Source: Clostridia bacterium (GTDB taxonomy: Bacteria; Bacillota; Clostridia; CAKSNL01; HGM11501). From it: 6,620 nt of DNA. Both the position numbers and the translations under genes were made by a program. Below are positions 1-5,330 of this stretch, in pieces (positions within the stretch are counted from its first letter, which is position 1; every line of letters starts with the position of its first letter). The stretch is taken from positions 1 to 6,620 of the forward strand of contig JAFPCL010000221.1 of the NCBI GenBank assembly GCA_017390225.1. The letters are read 5' to 3'. The notes under the pieces are model-generated. The model saw only the letters and a list, made by a program, of their open reading frames with translations. It was not told where the DNA came from and searched no databases.

Positions 1-26
1 ATATTGTTTCCTCGCTTTGTTTTTTT

Positions 27-48
27 GATGCTAGCGGCATCTTTTTTT
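27..48. other. Short hairpin with flanking T/A runs
   Basis: GATGC (27-31) and GCATC (37-41) form a 5-bp stem with a 5-base loop, followed by seven Ts (42-48). Read rightward it could be a weak terminator for an unseen upstream gene. Read leftward it would lie at the 5' end of the transcript from the minus-strand promoter and could be a 5' stabilising hairpin. The stem is short and neither reading is secure. Confidence 0.35.
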
Positions 49-50
49 AT

Positions 51-79
51 ATTATGACATAGTCAAAAACCAATGTCAA
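51..79 (-). promoter_or_regulatory. Leftward sigma-A type promoter for a gene beyond the left edge
   Basis: On the minus strand a perfect -35 TTGACA (bases 79-74) is followed after 17 bases by CATAAT (56-51), which matches five of the six consensus -10 bases. Transcription would start near base 44 and leave the window leftward. The minus strand then shows GAGGAAA (bases 13-7), a plausible ribosome binding site, about 7 bases before a possible start codon whose last base would lie just outside the window. The inferred arrangement is a gene divergent from the glycosyltransferase gene. The downstream gene itself cannot be seen. Confidence 0.6.
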
Positions 80-106
80 GCATTTTTATAAAAAAACGCG
101 TCGGTG

Positions 107-135
107 TTGAAAAAGTTATCAAGTTGTGGTAATAT
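107..135 (+). promoter_or_regulatory. Promoter for the glycosyltransferase/hydrolase unit
   Basis: TTGAAA (107-112) and TAATAT (130-135) are separated by exactly 17 bases. A second -10-like hexamer, TATAAT, lies immediately after at 136-141 but has no -35 at a usual distance. A start near base 142 gives a leader of about 95 bases before the chosen start codon at 237. The promoter is back-to-back with the minus-strand promoter at 51-79, with only 27 bases between the two -35 elements, so one regulator could control both. Confidence 0.6.
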
Positions 136-236
136 TATAATGTAAAGACACTTAAAAAGAAATGGCAGGGTTTATAGGTCTTGTCGTTTCTTTTTGTGTG
201 ATTGTCAGTATTAATATTAATATCGAAGGGGATATT

Positions 237-1499
237 ATGGATATCATCATCACTTTGAATCATATCATCTCCGTTGTATTTTTCCTTTGTTATTTGTATC
301 AACTCATTTATTTATTGGTGGGACTGTTTGGAAAGGAAAAGAATCAGACGGCTAAAAAGAATCACCGCTATGGTGTGATTGTATCGGCAAGAGATGAAGA
401 AAAAGTCGTCGGTCTTTTGATCGACAGTATAAAAAAACAGACGTATCCGGAAGAGCTGATTGATGTTTTCGTTGTTGCAGACAACTGTTCGGATCAAACG
501 GCAAAGGTGGCGGAAGCTGCCGGCGCCAAGGTGTATGAACGGAAAAATCCGAAAAAAATCGGCAAAGGCTATGCACTGAATTTTTTGTTCCAAAAAATCA
601 ATAAGGAATATGGCTACGAGGCATATGATGCATTTATCGTTTTTGATGCCGACAACGTCATTGCCCCGATATACATAGAGGAAATGAACAAGGTGTTCGA
701 TAGCGGATACCGCATCATCACCAGCTACAGAAATTCCAAAAATTACGGGAAAAACTGGATTAGTGCCGGTTATTCTCTTTGGTTTCTCAGAGAAGCGCGG
801 TATTTAAACAAAGCCCGCATGAAGCTTGGAACCTCCTGTGCTGTTTCCGGCACGGGGTTTTTGGTCAGTCGGGAGATTATTCAGAAAAACGACGGTTGGG
901 TGCATCATCTTTTGACCGAAGATATCGAGTTTACAACGGATAATATTATTGCCGGAGAAAAGATTGGGTATTGCGGCAAAGCGGTTTTATATGATGAACA
1001 GCCGGTGAAATTCGGGCAATCATATCGGCAAAGGCTTCGTTGGGCAAAGGGGTTTTATCAGGTGCTCAGAAGCTATGGCAGACGGCTGATTCAAGGCGTG
1101 TTTTCCGGCTCCTTCGGATGCTATGATATGCTGATGACCATTATGCCTGCCATGATTCTGACGTTTTTGAGCATAGTAATCAATCTGGTTGCCTTTATAG
1201 GCGGTTGGATTGCAGGAATATCGGAACTGTCGCAGTTGTACTGGACAGTGGGAAGAACCCTGGTGACACTGTATATAACGTTTTTCTTCATGGGAACGGT
1301 TACGACCATTACAGAATGGAAGAAAATTTATTGTCCAAATTTCAAGAAAATTCTGTATCTGTTTTCTTTTCCGCTGTTTATGCTGACCTATGTGCCCATC
1401 TCTATTATTGCTTTGTTTGTCAAAGTGGAATGGAAGCATATCGATCACGATGTGGCAACGGATGTGGAGCATATTCAGAATTTTGCGGAGCATGAATAA
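237..1499 (+). CDS. Membrane family 2 glycosyltransferase, processive type
   Basis: This 420-residue protein transfers sugar from a nucleotide-sugar donor, probably to build or extend a surface polysaccharide at the cytoplasmic face of the membrane. The GT-A domain spans about residues 43-285. It carries the nucleotide-binding ADNCSD (81-86), the metal-binding DAD (137-139), the catalytic-base TED (227-229) and QRLRW (265-269). The last is the QxxRW signature of cellulose- and hyaluronan-synthase-like enzymes. One membrane segment precedes the domain (about 4-31) and three follow it (about 299-325, 340-358, 372-396). I chose the ATG at 237 because GAAGGGGA lies just before it and the family's N-terminus fits. 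An in-frame ATG at 162 would add 25 hydrophobic residues but has only a poor purine-rich site. The hydrolase gene follows after 18 bases. The sugar and polymer cannot be told from sequence. Confidence 0.88.
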   Translation: MDIIITLNHIISVVFFLCYLYQLIYLLVGLFGKEKNQTAKKNHRYGVIVSARDEEKVVGLLIDSIKKQTYPEELIDVFVVADNCSDQTAKVAEAAGAKVYERKNPKKIGKGYALNFLFQKINKEYGYEAYDAFIVFDADNVIAPIYIEEMNKVFDSGYRIITSYRNSKNYGKNWISAGYSLWFLREARYLNKARMKLGTSCAVSGTGFLVSREIIQKNDGWVHHLLTEDIEFTTDNIIAGEKIGYCGKAVLYDEQPVKFGQSYRQRLRWAKGFYQVLRSYGRRLIQGVFSGSFGCYDMLMTIMPAMILTFLSIVINLVAFIGGWIAGISELSQLYWTVGRTLVTLYITFFFMGTVTTITEWKKIYCPNFKKILYLFSFPLFMLTYVPISIIALFVKVEWKHIDHDVATDVEHIQNFAEHE

Positions 1500-1517
1500 T
1501 ATCGGAGGCGAAACACG

Positions 1518-2202
1518 ATGAAAATTTTGTTTCTGGGCACGGGAGCGGCAGATTGGCCCAAAGATAAAGATATACATTCTTTTTCGGAATACAGAAGAAA
1601 TGCATCAGCACTGATTGATGACGTTCTTTTGATTGATCCGGGTCCCTTTTGCTTACGATGCCGTGCATACCTTCGGGGGCGATGCGAAGACAATCAAATA
1701 TATCATCAACACCCACAAGCATGATGATCACTATAATATAAGCACGATTGAAAAATTGGAAAAGGCAGGCGCAAGATTCATATCGTTGGAAAAAGGGCAG
1801 ACCGTAACCCTCGGCAAGTATACCGTGCGTGCACTTGAAGCACACCACGGCACTGTGCAAGACGCCGTGCATTTTCTGATTTCCGACGGAACGAGCCGTA
1901 TGTTCTATGGTTTAGACGGCGCGTGGCTGTTATATGATGAAGTGCAGGCAATCAAAGAAGCTCCCGTGGACTTTGCCGTGCTGGATGCAACCGTCGGCTT
2001 TATCGAAGGGGATTACCGTGTGTTTGAACACAATAATCTGCATATGGTTATTGAGATGAAAAAGGCACTGGCGCCCCATGTGAAGCGGTTCTGCATCAGC
2101 CACATGGCATACACTCTGCATACCGATCATCAAACACTGGCATCCGATATGGAAAAATACGGTATCGAAGTTGCCTATGACGGGATGGAAACTGATTTTT
2201 GA
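1518..2202 (+). pseudogene. Metallo-beta-lactamase-fold hydrolase, frame broken by one base
   Basis: The gene starts at ATG 1518, nine bases after GGAGG (1504-1508) and 18 bases after the glycosyltransferase stop. The first frame encodes MKILFLGTGAADWP and ends LIDPGPF, then goes out of frame and stops at 1724. The frame offset by +1 continues the same protein from AYDAVHTFGG to the stop at 2200-2202. Removing one T from the four at 1647-1650 restores a single 227-residue protein. In it, the zinc motif HKHDDH is at residues 66-71, followed by His109/His110, the likely metal-bridging Asp133 in GLDGAW, and a late His195 in ISHM. The fold and the GTG-A-A start resemble the PhnP/RNase Z-like branch, but the substrate is unknown. 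The downstream part is well preserved, which favours a sequencing error or a recent mutation. As read, translation would give a 68-residue product without the metal site. Confidence 0.8.
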
Positions 2203-2208
2203 TTTTAT

Positions 2209-2238
2209 GCGGGAGGCGAAAAAATAAATGCCTCCCGC
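2209..2238 (+). terminator. GC-rich hairpin after the hydrolase gene
   Basis: GCGGGAGGC (2209-2217) pairs perfectly with GCCTCCCGC (2230-2238) across a 12-base A-rich loop, starting six bases after the hydrolase stop codon. The position suits a transcription terminator, but TCAAATATTAC follows instead of a T-run. It may therefore act as a weak terminator, a 3'-end stabiliser or a processing stop. Six Ts preceded by CCCGC occur at 2269-2279, and that CCCGC could pair with the same GCGGG, though less stably. Confidence 0.5.
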
Positions 2239-2328
2239 TCAAATATTACTTTATCTATGAGAAATTGACCCGCTTTTTTAATTGTCATATTAGGCTCTGC
2301 AGGAATAATAATGGGAAAAAGAAAGATC

Positions 2329-2348
2329 CTGTCGGAAAAAAACGACAG
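2329..2348. repeat. Inverted repeat just upstream of the greA promoter
   Basis: CTGTCG (2329-2334) and CGACAG (2343-2348) are perfect inverted 6-mers around an A-rich 8-base spacer, ending seven bases before the -35 of the greA promoter. The position suits an operator or activator site. No known binding-site consensus could be assigned with confidence. The rest of the interval 2239-2355 shows no gene. Confidence 0.35.
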
Positions 2349-2355
2349 CTCCCTC

Positions 2356-2385
2356 TTGACAAAATGTGCTTTATTGGTTTATAAT
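2356..2385 (+). promoter_or_regulatory. greA promoter
   Basis: A perfect TTGACA (2356-2361) is followed after 18 bases by a perfect TATAAT (2380-2385). Transcription would start near 2392, giving a leader of about 60 bases. That leader contains the ribosome binding site AAAGGAG (2437-2443), ten bases before the greA ATG. Both hexamers match consensus, so this should be a strong vegetative promoter. Confidence 0.8.
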
Positions 2386-2453
2386 AATTATATTGGATAA
2401 ATTTTTTTACATGTGAGGCAGACAACGGTGTTGCGGAAAGGAGAAAATACAAC

Positions 2454-3077
2454 ATGGCAAAACAAAATTACATCAAGAAACAGGAATTCGAAAAGCTGAA
2501 AAAAGAGCTGGACGAGCTGAAGAAGCAGAAAAAGGCAGGAACTGCCGATGCGGCGGCGCAAAAGCGCATGGCTGAAATCGAGGAGCTCCTGGCAGATGCC
2601 GTTGTAATCAATGACAATCAGGAAATTTTGACCCAAGCAGGTCTTGATAAGTTGGTTGCAGAGCTTGACTATTTGAAGTCCGTTCGCCGTGCGGAGGTTG
2701 CTGAAAAGTTAAAAGAAGCACGTGGTCACGGTGACCTTTCGGAAAACAGCGAATATGATGAAGCCAAAGCTGAAAAGGCATCCTTGGAAGAGCATATTGA
2801 GCGCTTACAGGATGTAATCGATCACTGCGTTATCGTAGAAGAAATCGACACCACCCGTGTCAGCATTGGTTCTAAAGTGACGGTTTTCTGTGCAGAAACC
2901 GGCAAAGAAACAACCTACAGCATTGTCGGTGCTTCGGAGGTGAATGCACTGGAAAACATGATTTCCGATAAATCGCCTATCGGTGCAGGTCTTCTGGGTC
3001 ATCAGTTGGGAGATAAGGTTTCCGTTGTTGTTCCCATGGGTACACTGACCTTTGAAATCAAAGAAATTTCCAAATAA
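2454..3077 (+). CDS. greA: Transcription elongation factor GreA with extra N-terminal coiled coil
   Basis: GreA enters the secondary channel of backtracked RNA polymerase and stimulates cleavage of the RNA 3' end, rescuing stalled complexes in the cytoplasm. The protein has 207 residues, about 50 more than the usual 158 or so. The ordinary GreA part begins near residue 58 (EILTQAGLDKL). Its coiled coil carries the acidic tip GHGDLSENSEY (91-101), in which Asp94 and Glu97 correspond to the catalytic pair D41/E44 of E. coli GreA. The FKBP-like C-terminal domain follows from about 135, with SPIGAGLLGHQLGD near residues 174-187. The extra residues 1-55 are charged and helical. They resemble the GreA coiled coil itself: EKLKKELDELK (13-23) matches DKLVAELDYLK (65-75), and IEELLADAVVIND resembles the second helix. 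The start is supported by AAAGGAG ten bases upstream. The gene appears monocistronic, with its own promoter and terminator. Confidence 0.95.
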   Translation: MAKQNYIKKQEFEKLKKELDELKKQKKAGTADAAAQKRMAEIEELLADAVVINDNQEILTQAGLDKLVAELDYLKSVRRAEVAEKLKEARGHGDLSENSEYDEAKAEKASLEEHIERLQDVIDHCVIVEEIDTTRVSIGSKVTVFCAETGKETTYSIVGASEVNALENMISDKSPIGAGLLGHQLGDKVSVVVPMGTLTFEIKEISK

Positions 3078-3080
3078 TCA

Positions 3081-3116
3081 AACAGGCTGTTGCAAGTTTT
3101 TGCAGCAGCCTGTTTT
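3081..3116. terminator. Bidirectional terminator between greA and the convergent gene
   Basis: AACAGGCTGTTGCA (3081-3094) pairs with TGCAGCAGCCTGTT (3101-3114), a 14-bp stem with one G-T pair and a 6-base loop. Four Ts (3113-3116) follow or overlap it on the plus strand, and TTTGATT follows on the minus strand. It begins four bases after the greA stop and ends next to the stop codon of the convergent gene (3119-3121), so both genes share it. Confidence 0.8.
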
Positions 3117-3118
3117 GA

Positions 3119-3877
3119 TCAGAGCGCAAAGAGCGGACGAGGAAGAAAATGGTTTGAAGAAAAGGTGTCGTTGGCAGAAAGCAGGGCGGCACCTTCCGAG
3201 AGCATAACCTCACGGATGAAATTCGGCAGAGCGGTGCGGAGCTCATTTTGCGGACGGAGCATAATGCGGTTGTGATCTATGGAACGTGTGGCGTGAGGGA
3301 AATAGCCGGCAAAGCACAAAGCACAAGCAATCTCGGCGTCGGAAGAGCAAAGCTTTTGGTCTGTAATAAAAAAATCGCATGGCGGTACGGTTTGGGTAAA
3401 AATCGGGGCAATGCCATAGGAAGAAAGAAGAAGCGAACGATAGGTTTCTTTTTGTTCGTCGGAGCATAAAATGACAAGCTCACGAAACAGGGATGCCACC
3501 AAAGGGAAAATTGATTCGGCTGTTGTGCAGTCCATCACGACTCTTTGTCCGCCGAAGGGGAAAATGAGTTTTAAGATTACGGAGGCAAGAGAAGCCAGCA
3601 GAGCTTTATATAAATGATAGCCATCTGCCGGATCTTGCGGAGGCGGAAGTTCCAGAAAAGAAAGAACGGGATCGCAAAAAGTGCCGGAGATTGAAAGCTT
3701 TTTTATTTTATTTGTGATAGAGCGCCTCAGCCAAAGCGCATTTTTGCCATCAAAGGGAAGTGTCAATCGCAAAAAATGCTCCTCTTTCGGGGTAAGGTAC
3801 AGGACTTTTAACCTGTTTTTTGGGAAGGACATAGCAGAAATCCCATTTTCTAAAATTAAAATTTGTAAATTTTTCAT
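3119..3877 (-). CDS. Conserved-looking hypothetical protein, function unknown
   Basis: This is an intact 252-residue reading frame on the minus strand with ordinary synonymous codon choice, so it is probably a real gene, but I do not recognise its family. No signal peptide or clear membrane segment is visible. The N-terminal part (1-75) is mixed and basic (LRRSITNKIKK at about 50-60). Residues about 111-170 alternate hydrophobic strands and helices: QRVVMDCTTAESIFPLVASL, then RELVILCSDEQKE, then YGIAPIF. This suggests a Rossmann-like alpha/beta segment, without a diagnostic glycine motif. Seven or so cysteines are scattered through it. A purine-rich site, AAGAGAGTG, lies about six bases before the ATG at 3877. 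No good minus-strand promoter is evident in the 72-base gap shared with the tRNA-Pro promoter. The gene is convergent with greA and ends at the shared terminator. Confidence 0.7.
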   Translation of the reverse strand: MKNLQILILENGISAMSFPKNRLKVLYLTPKEEHFLRLTLPFDGKNALWLRRSITNKIKKLSISGTFCDPVLSFLELPPPQDPADGYHLYKALLASLASVILKLIFPFGGQRVVMDCTTAESIFPLVASLFRELVILCSDEQKETYRSLLLSSYGIAPIFTQTVPPCDFFITDQKLCSSDAEIACALCFAGYFPHATRSIDHNRIMLRPQNELRTALPNFIREVMLSEGAALLSANDTFSSNHFLPRPLFAL

Positions 3878-3905
3878 GAAATCACTCTCTTTTTAAAAAA
3901 AATGC

Positions 3906-3934
3906 TTGCAAAATCTTCCGTTATATACTATAAT
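3906..3934 (+). promoter_or_regulatory. tRNA-Pro promoter
   Basis: TTGCAA (3906-3911) and a perfect TATAAT (3929-3934) are separated by 17 bases. The expected start near 3941 gives a 5' leader of about nine bases before the tRNA. The -35 lies about 28 bases upstream of the minus-strand gene's start codon, so the two transcription units are divergent and closely packed. Confidence 0.75.
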
Positions 3935-3949
3935 ACTAATTGAATGTAT

Positions 3950-4026
3950 CGGGGCATAGCGCAGTTTGGTAGCGCGTCTGGTTTGGGACCAGAAAGTCGG
4001 GGGTTCAAATCCCTCTGCCCCGACCA
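3950..4026 (+). tRNA. tRNA-Pro (anticodon TGG)
   Basis: This is a complete 77-base tRNA with encoded CCA (4024-4026). The acceptor stem is CGGGGCA (3950-3956) with TGCCCCG (4016-4022), and the discriminator is A. The D arm is GCGC...GCGC. The anticodon stem TCTGG/CCAGA encloses loop TTTGGGA, with anticodon TGG at 3984-3986. The T arm contains GGTTCAAAT. It reads proline CCN codons, chiefly CCA. It appears to be expressed from its own promoter. Confidence 0.97.
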
Positions 4027-4029
4027 AAA

Positions 4030-4083
4030 AAGTGTTTGAAAAGCGTTTAAAAAATTTTTTAAAAAAATTTCAAAAAAACACTT
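4030..4083. repeat. Palindromic A/T-tract region between the tRNA units
   Basis: Arms AAGTGTTT (4030-4037) and AAACACTT (4076-4083) are perfect inverted repeats flanking an 18-bp perfect palindrome, TTTAAAAAATTTTTTAAA (4046-4063). Further A7 runs at 4061-4067 and 4072-4078 lie about one helical turn apart. The right arm overlaps the first two bases of the tRNA-Thr -35. The A/T block at about -40 to -60 resembles an UP element that binds the RNA polymerase alpha C-terminal domain, and it may bend DNA. As RNA it could only weakly terminate transcription from tRNA-Pro. Confidence 0.5.
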
Positions 4084-4110
4084 GACAAATGAAAAAGTGT
4101 ATGCTATAAT
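4082..4110 (+). promoter_or_regulatory. Consensus promoter for tRNA-Thr/tRNA-Tyr
   Basis: A perfect TTGACA (4082-4087), 17-base spacing and a perfect TATAAT (4105-4110) are all present. TG at 4102-4103 adds an extended -10 element. Transcription should start near 4117, with a leader of about 22 bases before tRNA-Thr. Together with the A/T-rich upstream block this is the strongest-looking promoter in the window, as expected for stable RNA. Confidence 0.9.
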
Positions 4111-4138
4111 AGCTTTCGCGTGAGGGACAAGGATGCAT

Positions 4139-4214
4139 GCTGGTGTAGCTCAATTGGTAGAGCAGCTGATTTGTAATCAGCAGGTTACGGGTTCGAGTCC
4201 CATCACCAGCTCCA
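4139..4214 (+). tRNA. tRNA-Thr (anticodon TGT)
   Basis: This is a complete 76-base tRNA with encoded CCA (4212-4214). The acceptor stem is GCTGGTG (4139-4145) with CACCAGC (4204-4210), and the discriminator is T. The anticodon stem GCTGA/TCAGC encloses TTTGTAA, with anticodon TGT at 4172-4174. The T arm contains GGTTCGAGT. It reads threonine ACN codons, chiefly ACA. It is nine bases upstream of tRNA-Tyr and shares its transcript. Confidence 0.97.
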
Positions 4215-4223
4215 TATAAATAC

Positions 4224-4308
4224 GGAGGGGTTCCCGAGTGGCCAAAGGGGGCAGACTGTAAATCTGTTGTCAGTGACTTCGGTGGTTCGAATCCACCTCC
4301 CTCCACCA
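4224..4308 (+). tRNA. tRNA-Tyr (anticodon GTA)
   Basis: This is a complete 85-base class II tRNA with a long variable arm (about 4268-4283) and encoded CCA (4306-4308). The acceptor stem is GGAGGGG (4224-4230) with TCCCTCC (4298-4304), with one G-T pair and discriminator A. The anticodon stem encloses CTGTAAA with GTA at 4258-4260. The T arm is GGTGG, TTCGAAT, CCACC. It reads tyrosine UAU and UAC. Confidence 0.97.
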
Positions 4309-4311
4309 AAG

Positions 4312-4352
4312 AAAGAATCGTAGTATACATGATATGCTACGATTCTTTTTTT
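4312..4352 (+). terminator. Strong terminator after tRNA-Tyr
   Basis: AGAATCGTAGTATA (4314-4327) pairs with TATGCTACGATTCT (4333-4346), a 14-bp stem with one G-T pair and a five-base loop. Seven Ts follow (4346-4352). It begins four bases after the tRNA-Tyr CCA and is a textbook intrinsic terminator for the tRNA-Thr/Tyr transcript. Confidence 0.92.
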
Positions 4353-4385
4353 ATAACATTCGGAAACAAAAAAAGGAGAAAAGAC

Positions 4386-5312
4386 GTGTCAAGAAAAAGC
4401 CGACGTCCGTTTATGCGGGCTGTGTTTATGTTATTGATGGCGATCCTTGCCATATGTCTCGGCATTTTCACAGCCAAATGGCTCACATCGCCGCTTTTAA
4501 ATGCAGATAAAACCGAAAGCATTCCGATGGACGAAATTGTGGAAGATAAAGTTTTTGCTCTCATTGCGGGGCTGGATAAAGCAGAATCGAATACAGATGT
4601 TTTAATGGTGGTATGCTATAATAAGAAAACAGAGCATATTCGTGTTATGTCCGTTCCACGCGACACATATGTGTATTTCGGAACAAAACGTGCCTTGATC
4701 AATTCCGCCTATTCCATGTCGGTGCCAAATGAAGACGGCACATATCGGCAGGGAGGAATTGAACTGACTGCCATGAAGGTCAAAGAAACCCTCGGGATTC
4801 CTGCCATCAATTATTATGCAGTGTTTAAAGTTGGTACCTTTGCATCTCTGATTGATGAGCTTGGCGGCGTGGATTTCTACGTGCCGCAGGATATGCATTA
4901 TGAAGATCCGTATCAGGATTTGTATATTCATCTGAATCAGGGGCAGCAGACCTTGAATGGACAAATGGCAGAGAATATGGTTCGTTTCCGTTCTTATCCT
5001 ATGGGAGATTTGCAACGTGTCGAGGTGCAACAGGATTTATTGGAAGCTTTATTTGAACAAAAGCTGAATAAATCCAGTATTGGGAAAATCGATGAGGTAT
5101 ATGATGTCCTGCAAGAAAAAGTGACATCCAATCTGGCACTCAGGGATTTGCTTGGCTATGCCTCCGCCGCTCTTTCCGTGTCCATGGAAAACGTGGAAAT
5201 GTGCACCATGCCTACCCAATTTGCCAACGATGCCCACTTGGTGCCGGATCGTGCAGCCATTGATCAGTTGGTTCCCGTGTTCTTTGAACTTCAGAATACG
5301 GTGGAAGAATAA
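4386..5312 (+). CDS. LytR-CpsA-Psr (LCP) family wall-polymer transferase
   Basis: LCP enzymes sit in the membrane and transfer undecaprenyl-linked polymers such as teichoic acids or capsule onto peptidoglycan outside the cell. This 308-residue form has a short basic cytoplasmic tail, a membrane helix at about residues 9-31 and an extracellular LCP domain. Family motifs in order are AGLDKAESNTD (61-71), SVPRDT (89-94, with Arg92 and Asp93), INYYAVF, DELGGVDFYVP, LNGQMAENMVRFR (to Arg202) and GDLQRVEVQQ (207-216, with Arg211). These arginines and aspartates bind the polyprenyl pyrophosphate and metal. The start is GTG 4386, seven bases after AGGAG (4374-4378). In-frame codons further upstream would begin inside the tRNA terminator and lack a ribosome site. 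The cyclophilin gene follows after 18 bases. No promoter is visible in the 33 bases after the terminator's T-run. The polymer substrate is unknown. Confidence 0.92.
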   Translation: MSRKSRRPFMRAVFMLLMAILAICLGIFTAKWLTSPLLNADKTESIPMDEIVEDKVFALIAGLDKAESNTDVLMVVCYNKKTEHIRVMSVPRDTYVYFGTKRALINSAYSMSVPNEDGTYRQGGIELTAMKVKETLGIPAINYYAVFKVGTFASLIDELGGVDFYVPQDMHYEDPYQDLYIHLNQGQQTLNGQMAENMVRFRSYPMGDLQRVEVQQDLLEALFEQKLNKSSIGKIDEVYDVLQEKVTSNLALRDLLGYASAALSVSMENVEMCTMPTQFANDAHLVPDRAAIDQLVPVFFELQNTVEE

Positions 5313-5330
5313 AATACTGGAGGTTTACGT

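Noticed and set aside
162..236. Longer glycosyltransferase start at ATG 162
   Set aside because: It has only a poor A-rich upstream site, whereas ATG 237 has GAAGGGGA at good spacing and matches the expected family N-terminus. The longer form is possible but less likely.
1020..1577. Minus-strand reading frame of 185 codons opposite the glycosyltransferase
   Set aside because: It is a mirror of a well-supported coding sequence, rich in His, Arg and Gln, with no recognisable domain.
1633..2202. Independent gene starting at TTG 1633 inside the hydrolase
   Set aside because: There is no ribosome binding site before it, and its first residues are out-of-frame sequence. The rest is simply the C-terminal part of the frameshifted hydrolase.
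2230..2262. Ten-codon frame MPPAQILLYL preceded by GGAGG in the hairpin
   Set aside because: The apparent ribosome site and start are the two arms of the hairpin. The peptide is very short and nothing downstream suggests a leader-peptide role.
2199..2384. 61-codon plus-strand frame between the hydrolase and greA
   Set aside because: It has a TTG start overlapping the hydrolase stop, runs through the hairpin and ends inside the greA promoter, and has no family resemblance.
4070..4330. Minus-strand reading frame of 86 codons across tRNA-Thr and tRNA-Tyr
   Set aside because: It is the antisense of two tRNA genes. Its GAGDGTRTRNLLITNQ-like sequence is the familiar spurious product of such regions in databases.
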